Below are positions 1 through 6,411 of a stretch of DNA of 9,490 nucleotides, piece by piece. Position numbers and translations under genes: made by a program. The first letter of the stretch is position 1; every line of letters starts with the position of its first letter. Source of the DNA: Nitriliruptoraceae bacterium. GTDB taxonomy: Bacteria > Actinomycetota > Nitriliruptoria > Nitriliruptorales > Nitriliruptoraceae. The notes under the pieces were generated by a model, which did no database searches, had not been told where the DNA came from, and was given only the letters and a program-made list of their open reading frames with translations. Where the stretch lies: NCBI GenBank assembly GCA_007120485.1, contig SKNP01000225.1, positions 1 to 9,490 on the forward strand, in the 5' to 3' direction.

Positions 1-117
1 CCCGGGCTGCTCGGCCCGGCCGGGCTGCCGCTAGGACTGCAGACGGTCGCGCCCATCGGCCGCGACGACCTCGCGCTCGGTGCGGCGGCACGGGTCGCGG
101 CGGCGTTGGCGGACTGA
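1..117 (+). CDS. Amidase-signature family enzyme, C-terminal end only (partial)
   Basis: The window opens inside a + strand gene. Frame 1 reads 38 codons and stops at TGA 115-117. The visible residues include GLPLGLQTVAPIGRDD, followed by an Ala-rich helix. This matches the C-terminal signature of amidase-signature enzymes (GatA, allophanate hydrolase and nylon-type amidases), where a 'GLPxGLQ...G..g.D..LL..A' stretch ends the fold. The Ser-Ser-Lys catalytic triad lies upstream of the window, so activity and substrate cannot be judged. The family hydrolyses linear amides or carbamoyl groups. It lies 163 nt upstream of hyuA on the same strand, so it could act on the ring-opened product of the hydantoinase, but this role is inferred only from position. 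Confidence 0.75.
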   Translation, partial: PGLLGPAGLPLGLQTVAPIGRDDLALGAAARVAAALAD

Positions 118-149
118 CCGGAGGTCCCGTCGGGCTGCTGGCGCGACCG

Positions 150-171
150 GACTGGCGAGACTCGCCGAGTC
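150..171 (+). terminator. Possible hairpin terminator after the amidase gene
   Basis: GACT plus GGCGA (150-158) can pair with TCGCC and AGTC (162-171) around a 3-nt loop, with G167 bulged. The hairpin lies about 30 nt after the amidase stop. There is no U-tract, as is common in high-GC actinobacteria. The rest of 118-280 shows only a weak TACGCT (223-228) that could be a -10 box for hyuA, with no convincing -35. Whether the amidase and hyuA share a transcript stays open. Confidence 0.3.
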
Positions 172-280
172 GGACGGGCATCCTTGGTGAAGGTGCACGA
201 GGGTTGGGCCGTGGCCGGTCACTACGCTCGTCCGCGCCCCTGCACGCTGGCAGCAGCCCGTTGACTCGCTCGAGGTCACC

Positions 281-2491
281 ATGCGACGGATCCGGATCGG
301 CATCGACACCGGCGGCACCTTCACCGACGTCGTGGCATTCGACGAGGCCAGCGGCCGGCTCACCACGACCAAGACCCCCTCGACCCCGTCGGACCCCGCG
401 GAAGGGTTCCTCGCAGGCGTCGACAAGGTCCTGGGTATGGTCAGTGAACGTCAGGCCGACGGCGAGGTCAGCGGTCGGGATGTCGCGGCCGTCAGCCACG
501 GCACGACCGTCGCCACCAACGCGCTGCTCGAGGACGACATCGAGCGGATGGGGCTGATCACCACCGAGGGCTACCGCTACGTGCTGGAGATCGCTCGCCA
601 GTCCGTGCCGGACGGCTACGGCAACAGCTACTTCTGGGTCAAGCCCGACCGCATCGTGCCGGTCGACCGCGTCAAGGAGGTCGGCGGTCGGCTGGACGTC
701 CGAGGCGACGAGGTCCGCCCGTTCGACCAAGCGCAGGCGACCGAGGTGGCCCGCTGGTTCCGTGACCAAGGCATCGACACGATCGGGGTGTGCTTCATCC
801 ATGCCTACGCCAACGACGCGCACGAGCGCGCGATGCTGGCGGTGCTCGACAAGGAGCACCCGGACGCGGTCGTGTCGCTGTCGAGCGAGGTGCTGCGCGA
901 GTACCGGGAGTACGAGCGCACGGTGACCACGCTGGTGGACGCCTCGGTCAAGCCGCGGGTCGGGCGCTACATCCGCGGGATCGCCGAGCAGTTGGACGCC
1001 TACGTCGCGCCCGGCTCGGGCCGCCGCGACAGCGACGCGGCCGTCGACGCGGCCGCGGAAGGCGTTGGTACGTCCGCGACTGGCAGCGACCAGGCGGCCG
1101 ACGCCGGCGCCGCCGTTGCCGGCGCCATCCAGATCCCCTTCTACATCATGAAGTCCAACGGTGGGGTCATCAGCGCGGCCGAGGTGGTCCACCAGCCGAT
1201 CACCACGGTGCTGTCGGGTCCGGCGGCGGGTGCGCTCGGCGCGGCACTGGTCGCGGGCGAGGCCGGGTACGACCGCATCCTCACCCTCGACGGCGGCGGC
1301 ACCTCCACCGACGTCTCGGTCGTGCTCGACAGCGAACCGACCCTGACCACGGAGGGCTCGGTCGGCCGGTTCCCGTCCAAGATCCCGATGATCGACGTGG
1401 TCACCGTCGGTGCCGGTGGCGGCTCCATCGCCTGGATCAGCCCCGAAGGCAACCTCAAGGTCGGCCCCCGGTCCGCCGGTGCCGACCCGGGCCCGCTGTG
1501 TTACGGCAAGGGCGGCACCGAGCCGACGGTCACCGACGCCCACGTCGTCCTCGGGCGTATCCCCCCGCACCTGCTGGGCGGCGAGATCGCGTTGGACGTC
1601 GACGCGGCACGGGCCGGGATCGCGGCGCTTGCCGCCGACCTCGACCTGGATCCGGCCGATGCCGCCCGCGGCATCCTGGAGGTCTCCGCCTGGAACCAGG
1701 CCAACGCGATCCGCCAGATCACCGTCAAGCGCGGGCTGGACGTCCGCGACTTCGCGATGGCGGCGTTCGGCGGGTCCGGACCGTTGCTGATCTGCCGCCT
1801 GATCGACGTCCTCGGTCTGGATGCCGTCGTCGTCCCACGCGACCCCGGCAACCTCTCCGCCTTCGGGCTGCTCACCGTCGACGTCAAGAACGACTACGTC
1901 CAGACCCACGTGGTCAAGCACGACGATCTGGACCGCGACGAGGTGGGGGCGATCTTCGCCGACCTGGAGGCCAAGGCGACGCAGGCGCTGACGCGTGAGG
2001 GTTTCGACGCCGACCAGCACCGGTTCGTCCGCACCGCCGACCTGCGGTACGACGGCCAGGCGTTCGAGGTTCGGGTCCCGGCACCGAACGGGCCGATCGA
2101 TGCGGCGTTCACCGAGTCGGTGCTCGACGCCTTCCACGACGAGCACGAGCAGCTCTACGGCTACGCCTACCGGGGACGCACCGACCGGCACCCGGTCGAG
2201 TGGGTGAACCTGCGCGTCACCGGCGTCGGTCCGATCACCCGTCCCGACATCGCGCGGCTGCCCGCCGGTGACGGCGACCTGTCCGGCGCGGAGACGTCCC
2301 GTCGCCCGGTCGCTTTCGACGCCGATCACCAGCAGACGCCGGTGTACGACCGCGACTCGCTCGGCGCCGGGGACGAGATCGTAGGCCCGGCCATCGTGGA
2401 GGAGTTCGGCTCGACCGTGCCGATCCACCCAGGCTTCACCGCACGTGTCGACGAGCTCGCCAACCTGGTCGTCACCCGGTCGGTCGGCTGA
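281..2491 (+). CDS. hyuA: Hydantoinase/oxoprolinase family protein, subunit A (ATP-dependent)
   Basis: This 736-residue protein is the ATP-binding subunit of the hydantoinase/oxoprolinase family, which uses ATP to open cyclic amides (5-oxoproline, N-methylhydantoin, caprolactam) or to carboxylate acetone. The N-terminal phosphate-binding motif IDTGGTFTDVV is at residues 8-18 and SHGTTVATNALL at 72-83. The ASKHA-like core has MKSNGGV (290-296), LSGPAAGALGA (311-321) and LDGGGTSTDVS (336-346). VGAGGGSIAW (376-385) and AAFGGSGPL (494-502) follow. The usual His after GPL is Leu503 here. The C-terminal domain ends with the typical GAGDEIVGPAIVEEFGST (696-713). An Ala/Gly/Asp-rich insertion at about residues 243-282 makes it longer than most relatives. 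The chosen ATG has GAGG at 272-275, 5 nt upstream. The stop overlaps the next start by one base. The family is certain; the substrate is not. Confidence 0.93.
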   Translation: MRRIRIGIDTGGTFTDVVAFDEASGRLTTTKTPSTPSDPAEGFLAGVDKVLGMVSERQADGEVSGRDVAAVSHGTTVATNALLEDDIERMGLITTEGYRYVLEIARQSVPDGYGNSYFWVKPDRIVPVDRVKEVGGRLDVRGDEVRPFDQAQATEVARWFRDQGIDTIGVCFIHAYANDAHERAMLAVLDKEHPDAVVSLSSEVLREYREYERTVTTLVDASVKPRVGRYIRGIAEQLDAYVAPGSGRRDSDAAVDAAAEGVGTSATGSDQAADAGAAVAGAIQIPFYIMKSNGGVISAAEVVHQPITTVLSGPAAGALGAALVAGEAGYDRILTLDGGGTSTDVSVVLDSEPTLTTEGSVGRFPSKIPMIDVVTVGAGGGSIAWISPEGNLKVGPRSAGADPGPLCYGKGGTEPTVTDAHVVLGRIPPHLLGGEIALDVDAARAGIAALAADLDLDPADAARGILEVSAWNQANAIRQITVKRGLDVRDFAMAAFGGSGPLLICRLIDVLGLDAVVVPRDPGNLSAFGLLTVDVKNDYVQTHVVKHDDLDRDEVGAIFADLEAKATQALTREGFDADQHRFVRTADLRYDGQAFEVRVPAPNGPIDAAFTESVLDAFHDEHEQLYGYAYRGRTDRHPVEWVNLRVTGVGPITRPDIARLPAGDGDLSGAETSRRPVAFDADHQQTPVYDRDSLGAGDEIVGPAIVEEFGSTVPIHPGFTARVDELANLVVTRSVG

Positions 2492-3813
2492 TGGCCGGCG
2501 GCGACCTGCGCGTCACCGGGGCGCGGCTGCTCGACGGCCGCGTCGTGGACGTCGAGGTCGTGGACGGCGCCATCGCGTCCGTCGTCGATGCCGGCAGCGC
2601 CCCGTCGGGCGACGTCGGCAGCGCCCCGTCGGGCGACGTCGGCAGCGCCCCGTCGGGCGACACCACACGAACGGACGGACGTGCGGTCGTGGACGCCGGG
2701 GGCCGCCTGGTCACCCGCTCGTTCGTGGACGGCCACCTCCACCTCGAGAAGGCGTTCACCCTCGAACGCGTCGGTGACGAGGCTCTGGCTGCGTACACCG
2801 CCGGTGACATGGGCTCGGCCAGCCAGGCGATCGAGCTGGCCAGCGCGGTCAAGCGCGACTACGACCGCAGCTGGCTGGTTCCCAACATCCGGCGGGCCCT
2901 GCGGGAGGCGATCCGGCACGGGACGCTGACGATCCAGGCGTTCGTGGACGTGGACACCACGGCGCAGCTCGAGGGACTGCAGGCCGTGCTGCAGGTCCGT
3001 GATGAGTTGGCCGACGTGTTGGACGTCCAGGTCGTCGCGTTCCCCCAGGACGGCGTGGTCCGCGACGACGGTGCGGCCGCGTTGGTGGAGGAAGCGCTCC
3101 ACCTCGGCGCGGACGTGGTCGGCGGGATCCCGTGGATCGAGTTCTCCGACCGCGATGCGCAGCGTCATGTCGACTGGGCCTGCGATCTGGCGGTCACGAC
3201 GGGACGGCGGGTGGCGATGCTCACCGACGATGCCGGCGACCCGTCCTTGCGTACGACGGAGATGCTCGCGACGGCGATGATCGACCGCGGCCTGCAGGGC
3301 CGTGGGGTGGCCTGCCACGCCCGTGCCGTCGGGACCTACGCCGTGCCGTCGCAGCTGCGGCTCGCCAGGCTGGCCCGGACCGCCGGGCTGGCCTTCGTCA
3401 GCGACCCGCAGACCGGCCCGGTCCACCTGCCGGTGCAGCGCTTTCTGGACGAGGGCGTCGATGTCGCGCTCGGGCAGGACGACGTGGAGGACGCCTACTA
3501 CCCGTTCGGTCGCAGCAACCTGCTGGAGGTCGCGTTCCTGGCAGCGCACTCGCTGGGGATGCTCGCCGATGCCGACCAGCGCACGCTGATCGAACTGGTC
3601 ACGACGCGCGCCGCCAGGGTGCTCGGAGCCGACGACCGCGGCATCGCCCCCGGCGCACCCGCGGATCTGGTCGTGCACGGCCATGAGCGGCTCGTCGACG
3701 TCCTGCGCGTGCACGCCGCGCCCCAGGCCGTGGTCAGCCGCGGGCGGGTGGTGGCCACCACCTCGACGACCAGCCAGTTCCACCAGGTGCCCGCGCCCGT
3801 CGTGGACGCCTGA
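2491..3813 (+). CDS. CodA-like metal-dependent amidohydrolase (cytosine/creatinine deaminase superfamily)
   Basis: This 440-residue amidohydrolase of the cytosine-deaminase branch probably deaminates or hydrolyses a cyclic amidine or amide. Metal-site motifs seen: HLHLEKAF (His82, His84), VAFPQDG (Gln186, matching the substrate-binding Gln of E. coli CodA), His276 in ACHARAV, and Asp330 in GQDDVEDAYYPFG. Where CodA has HCDE, this protein has LTDD (244-247). A metal-ligand His is therefore replaced by Leu and the catalytic Glu by Asp, so true cytosine deaminase activity is doubtful. The C-terminal GIAPGAPADLVV is the standard closing beta-sandwich of the superfamily. Residues 35-57 are a tandem GSAPSGDV repeat in the N-terminal domain. 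The ATG shares its A with the hyuA TGA and has no clear Shine-Dalgarno site, which suggests translational coupling. Its place between hyuA and hyuB suggests that it supplies or alters their substrate. Confidence 0.85.
   Translation: MAGGDLRVTGARLLDGRVVDVEVVDGAIASVVDAGSAPSGDVGSAPSGDVGSAPSGDTTRTDGRAVVDAGGRLVTRSFVDGHLHLEKAFTLERVGDEALAAYTAGDMGSASQAIELASAVKRDYDRSWLVPNIRRALREAIRHGTLTIQAFVDVDTTAQLEGLQAVLQVRDELADVLDVQVVAFPQDGVVRDDGAAALVEEALHLGADVVGGIPWIEFSDRDAQRHVDWACDLAVTTGRRVAMLTDDAGDPSLRTTEMLATAMIDRGLQGRGVACHARAVGTYAVPSQLRLARLARTAGLAFVSDPQTGPVHLPVQRFLDEGVDVALGQDDVEDAYYPFGRSNLLEVAFLAAHSLGMLADADQRTLIELVTTRAARVLGADDRGIAPGAPADLVVHGHERLVDVLRVHAAPQAVVSRGRVVATTSTTSQFHQVPAPVVDA
2593..2661 (+). repeat. 24-bp in-frame tandem repeat (about 2.9 copies) inside the CodA-like gene
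   Basis: Two complete 24-bp units (2593-2616 and 2617-2640) and the first 21 bp of a third (2641-2661) are identical at the nucleotide level. Each encodes GSAPSGDV. The period is a multiple of three, so a gain or loss of units would keep the frame. The repeat lies in a loop of the N-terminal domain, ahead of the HLHLEKAF metal motif. Confidence 0.95.
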
Positions 3814-3865
3814 ACGCACGGACCGCCTGAACGCCCGCACCGCCGTGGCGACGTGAACCACCCTC

Positions 3866-3870
3866 AGGAG
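3866..3870 (+). promoter_or_regulatory. Ribosome binding site of hyuB
   Basis: AGGAG lies 8 nt before the ATG at 3879. It fixes the hyuB start and shows that hyuB is translated independently, despite lying only 65 nt after the previous stop. No promoter or terminator is evident in 3814-3878. Confidence 0.75.
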
Positions 3871-3878
3871 CCAAGCCC

Positions 3879-5789
3879 ATGCCGACCCTCACCGGGACCA
3901 CCTCGAAGGACGTCGACGGCGTCGTGCTGGAGATCGTCCAGGGGACGCTCGCTTCGATCGAGAAGGAGGTCGAGGACGCGATCGGTCGCACGTCACGGTC
4001 ACCGATGATCCGTGACGCGCACGACTACCGCGCCGGGATCCACGACCGTGCGCTGCGCAAGCTCACCGGCCGGTCGTACTCCGCGCTGGTGCACCCGATC
4101 GCCCGTGACTTCCCCCTCGAGACGATGAAGCCGGGCGACGTGTTCTTCCACAACGACGTCTACCGGTCGGAGGGTGGGATCGGGCACCTGCCGGACCTGT
4201 GCGTCACGGTGCCGGTGTTCGAACCGGTCGACCCGGCCGACCCGGACCGTCCGCGCGAGGTGGTCGCGTTCGTGCAGGCGTTCGGCCACCACGATGACAT
4301 CGGTGGAGCGGTGCCCGGCTCCATGCCCTCGCACGCCACCAGCGTGTTCGAGGAGGGGCTGATGGTCCCGCCGATCAAGCTGTGGGACCAGGGCGTCCCC
4401 AACGAGGCCGCGCTGACGATCATGACGCGCAACTCCCGCATGCCGGACTCGCTGGCCGGCGACCTGGACGCGGAGTGCTCGGCGTGCCTGATGGGGTCCA
4501 ACCGGCTGACCGAGCTGTTCGAGCGCTACGGCCGCGACACGGTCGAGGCCTGCTTCGACGCGATCGTGGCCAACAACACCGAGACCTACCGCCGCGAGAT
4601 CCTGTCCAAGATCCCGGAGGGCACCTACGTCTGGGAGGACTACGCCGAGCACGACGGGGTCGATGAGCCCAAGCTGCACCGCCAGCGGATCACGCTGACC
4701 AAGACGCCGGCCGACGCGCCCGAGGGCGAGAAGCTCATCATCGACTTCACCGGCACCTCGCCGCAGGCCAAGGGCCCGATCAACCACGTCGGTGACGCCG
4801 CGGACGGCAACTTCCTCAAGAAGTGGCTGGCGCCGATCCTGCGCAACCTCGCCGACTCGCCCGAGCGGATGGCGGAACTGGACGTGAACGAGGGCATCGT
4901 CGACCTGATCGACATGCGGTTCCCGGAGAAGGGCACGCTGCTGACCCCTGAGTTCCCCGCGCCGACCAACGCCCGGACCTTCGTGATCCTGCGGTTGCTG
5001 GGGGTCCTGGCCGGGGTGCTGGCCAAGGCCGTGGACGGCTACATGCCCGCCGACCAGGAGACGATCCGCTACACCGGCGTGTACGGCCGGCGAGCGGACG
5101 GGTCCTCCTACCTCATGCGCGAGGTGCTCGGTGGCGGCTCGGGTGGGCGCTACTACGCCGACGGTGAGGACACGATCCACGTCGTTCCCGACTCGCGCAA
5201 CCTGCCGACGGAGTTCACCGAGTCGCGCTTCCCGTTCATCGTCGAGCAGCTCGGGCTCGCGCAGGACTCCGGCGGTGCTGGGCAGTTCCGCGGTGGTCTG
5301 GGCTACGAGAAGCACATCCGCATGCTCGAGGACGCCTACTTCATGTCGATCGCCGATCGGTCGATCCTGGCGTGCTGGGGCGTCAAGGGCGGCAGGGCCG
5401 GCCAGCCGTTCCAGGTCACGATCGACCCCGGTGGTCCGAACGAGCGCGTGATGGAGGGCCTGGTCGACGACGAACCGGTCAAGGCCGGCGAGGTGATCCA
5501 GATCCGCACCACCGGCGGTGGCGGTTGGGGCGACCCGCTGGACCGGGACGTCGACCACGTCCGCCGCGACGTGCGGTGGGGCAAGGTCTCGCGCGACGCG
5601 GCGGCGTCCGAGTACGGCGTGGTGGTCACCGGTCCCGATGACGACCCGGTCGTCGATGCCGACGGGACGACCGAGCTGCGGGCCCAGCTGCGTGAGGAGC
5701 GTGGAGCACCGGCGTTCTTCGATCGCGGGCCCGGCTACGCACAGCTCGACCCGGAAGGGCGGTCGTTCCCCGAGGTCGATGCGGTCTGA
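3879..5789 (+). CDS. hyuB: Hydantoinase/oxoprolinase family protein, subunit B
   Basis: This 636-residue protein is the partner subunit of HyuA, thought to carry the metal-dependent hydrolytic site. Motifs seen in order: DYRAGIHD (49-56), KPGDVFFHNDVY (84-95), GHLPDL (102-107), FGHHDDIGGAVPGSM (135-149), IIDFTGTSPQAKGPIN (287-302), FPAPTNARTF (359-368), GGGSGGRYYADGED (418-431), DSGGAGQFRGGLGYEKH (463-479) and GGGGWGDPL (546-554). The His and Asp residues in the HND, HLPD and HHDD motifs match the metal-ligand regions described for this family. Residues 555-636 form the common C-terminal tail, with RRDVRWGKVSRDAAASEYGV, and the gene looks intact. The start is fixed by AGGAG at 3866-3870. It is separated from hyuA by the CodA-like gene, but the two subunits almost certainly form one complex. 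A strong stem-loop follows the stop. Confidence 0.93.
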   Translation: MPTLTGTTSKDVDGVVLEIVQGTLASIEKEVEDAIGRTSRSPMIRDAHDYRAGIHDRALRKLTGRSYSALVHPIARDFPLETMKPGDVFFHNDVYRSEGGIGHLPDLCVTVPVFEPVDPADPDRPREVVAFVQAFGHHDDIGGAVPGSMPSHATSVFEEGLMVPPIKLWDQGVPNEAALTIMTRNSRMPDSLAGDLDAECSACLMGSNRLTELFERYGRDTVEACFDAIVANNTETYRREILSKIPEGTYVWEDYAEHDGVDEPKLHRQRITLTKTPADAPEGEKLIIDFTGTSPQAKGPINHVGDAADGNFLKKWLAPILRNLADSPERMAELDVNEGIVDLIDMRFPEKGTLLTPEFPAPTNARTFVILRLLGVLAGVLAKAVDGYMPADQETIRYTGVYGRRADGSSYLMREVLGGGSGGRYYADGEDTIHVVPDSRNLPTEFTESRFPFIVEQLGLAQDSGGAGQFRGGLGYEKHIRMLEDAYFMSIADRSILACWGVKGGRAGQPFQVTIDPGGPNERVMEGLVDDEPVKAGEVIQIRTTGGGGWGDPLDRDVDHVRRDVRWGKVSRDAAASEYGVVVTGPDDDPVVDADGTTELRAQLREERGAPAFFDRGPGYAQLDPEGRSFPEVDAV

Positions 5790-5791
5790 CC

Positions 5792-5828
5792 CCATCGCCG
5801 GGCAGGAGCGCATGCTGCCCGGCGGTGG
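5792..5828 (+). terminator. Strong stem-loop terminating the hyu cluster
   Basis: Starting 2 nt after the hyuB stop, CCATCGCCGGGCAG (5792-5805) pairs with CTGCCCGGCGGTGG (5815-5828) around a 9-nt loop. The stem is 14 bp with a single T-G wobble, and its inner 10 bp are perfect. There is no U-tract, as in many actinobacterial hairpin terminators. It sits between the convergent ends of hyuB and arsR and could stop transcription from either side. Confidence 0.65.
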
Positions 5829-5837
5829 ACCGGGCTA

Positions 5838-5903
5838 GAGCGCGGAGCTGACCGCGTTGGGGCGCGGGGCTGACCGCGTTAGGGCGCGGGGCTGACCGCG
5901 TCG
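5838..5903. repeat. Three tandem 22-bp repeats spanning the arsR 3' end
   Basis: Units lie at 5838-5859, 5860-5881 and 5882-5903. They are near-identical around a core reading GCGCGGGGCTGACCGCGT (A for one G in the first unit). Each unit contains CGCGG and CCGCG arms around a 6-nt loop, so it can form a 5-bp hairpin on either strand. The arsR stop (5879-5881, minus strand) is in the middle unit, and its last seven residues (DAVSPAP) come mainly from the third. Confidence 0.9.
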
Positions 5904-6271
5904 GATGCGTGCGGGCGCTGCGGGATGTCCGCGGGCGTCCCCGAGTCGTCGAGCGCGTCGCGGAGGACGGCCAGGCGTTCCGGGACGACGTGGAACCAGG
6001 CCCACTTGCCGGCCGGTTCCCGGACGAGCAGGCCGGCGTCGACCAGGATCGACAGGTGGTGGCTGACCGTCGGCTGCTTGCGGTCGACCAGCATCGGCAG
6101 ATCGCACGCGCACAAGCGTCCGTCCGGCGCGTTGGCGATCAACGACAGCAGCCGGAGCCGGACCGGGTCGGCCAACACCTTGAACATGGCCGCCAGGTCC
6201 TTGGCTTGCGGTTCGTCGAGCGCAGCGTCCAGCAGGGGATCGCAGCAGCTCGTGATCTGGGAGACCTGCAT
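5879..6271 (-). CDS. arsR: ArsR/SmtB-family metalloregulator, As(III)-type cysteine set
   Basis: This 130-residue winged-helix repressor has FKVLADPVRLRLLSLI at residues 30-45 and the recognition helix QPTVSHHLSILVDAGLL at 66-82. A wing, REPAGKWAWFHV, follows. Cys9-Cys10 (SCC) and Cys54/Cys56 (LCACDL) are present. This pattern matches Corynebacterium glutamicum ArsR, which binds As(III) through an N-terminal Cys pair and a Cys near the DNA-binding helix, so arsenite or antimonite is the likely signal. The start chosen is the ATG at 6271-6269, with GGAAGG (6280-6285, minus strand) 8 nt upstream. Longer reading to 6379 is possible but has no Shine-Dalgarno site and would run into the operator. 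The gene diverges from an ArsP-like permease and probably represses both. Its 3' end lies inside tandem repeats, so the tail after about residue 110 is not conserved family sequence. Confidence 0.88.
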   Translation of the reverse strand: MQVSQITSCCDPLLDAALDEPQAKDLAAMFKVLADPVRLRLLSLIANAPDGRLCACDLPMLVDRKQPTVSHHLSILVDAGLLVREPAGKWAWFHVVPERLAVLRDALDDSGTPADIPQRPHASDAVSPAP

Positions 6272-6354
6272 GACCCGGACCTTCCGTTCCCGTCGTTCAC
6301 CGACCGTCCCCAGCGCGTGTCGGTCCCGGGTGGGTGGGCGCTGGACGGACATCG

Positions 6355-6372
6355 TATCGACGTAGTTCGATA
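6355..6372. promoter_or_regulatory. Candidate ArsR operator 1, TATCGA-N6-TCGATA
   Basis: This is a perfect inverted repeat with 6-bp arms and a 6-bp spacer. Its size and shape suit the symmetric sites bound by ArsR/SmtB dimers. It overlaps the possible permease -35 and touches the possible arsR -10. Confidence 0.55.
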
Positions 6373-6382
6373 GATGCATCTA
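6371..6382. promoter_or_regulatory. 12-bp perfect palindrome TAGATGCATCTA
   Basis: The palindrome lies between the two operator-like elements, in the spacer of the proposed permease promoter. It may be an extra binding site. Its central ATGCAT creates ATG codons on both strands, which explains the misleading long open frames that begin at 6374 (+) and 6379 (-). Confidence 0.45.
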
Positions 6383-6393
6383 CGCTCCAAACG

Positions 6394-6411
6394 TATCGAT
6401 GAACGTCGAAC
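6394..6411. promoter_or_regulatory. Candidate ArsR operator 2, TATCGA-N6-TCGAAC
   Basis: The left half repeats operator 1 within an 8-bp direct repeat, CGTATCGA (6353-6360 and 6392-6399). The right half keeps TCGA at the same N6 spacing. It lies 39 bp downstream of operator 1, near the expected permease transcription start. Confidence 0.4.

Noticed and set aside
261..266. TTGACT as a -35 box for hyuA
   Set aside because: A -10 at normal distance would fall inside the hyuA coding region, and no TAnnnT is found there.
790..1998. 402-codon + strand frame inside hyuA
   Set aside because: It is an Arg/Gly-rich out-of-frame reading of a gene whose motifs are in another frame.
2326..3861. 511-codon open frame on the minus strand, opposite the CodA-like gene
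   Set aside because: It lies antisense to a gene with clear enzyme motifs, has an Arg/Gly/His-rich composition and no recognisable domain. Long antisense frames are expected in DNA this rich in GC.
3999..5813. 604-codon open frame on the minus strand, opposite hyuB
   Set aside because: It mirrors hyuB, has biased composition and no motifs, and it also crosses the hyuB terminator hairpin.
5838..5903. CRISPR array
   Set aside because: The three 22-bp units are directly adjacent with no spacers between them, and there are no cas genes nearby.
5909..6373. + strand frames opposite arsR (5909-6373 and 5925-6365)
   Set aside because: They are antisense to a clear ArsR-family gene with its own Shine-Dalgarno site. 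The translations show no family features.
6272..6379. 36-residue N-terminal extension of ArsR starting at 6379
   Set aside because: It would start inside the palindromic control region without a Shine-Dalgarno site. The ATG at 6271 has GGAAGG at proper spacing and gives the usual family N-terminus with Ser-Cys-Cys.
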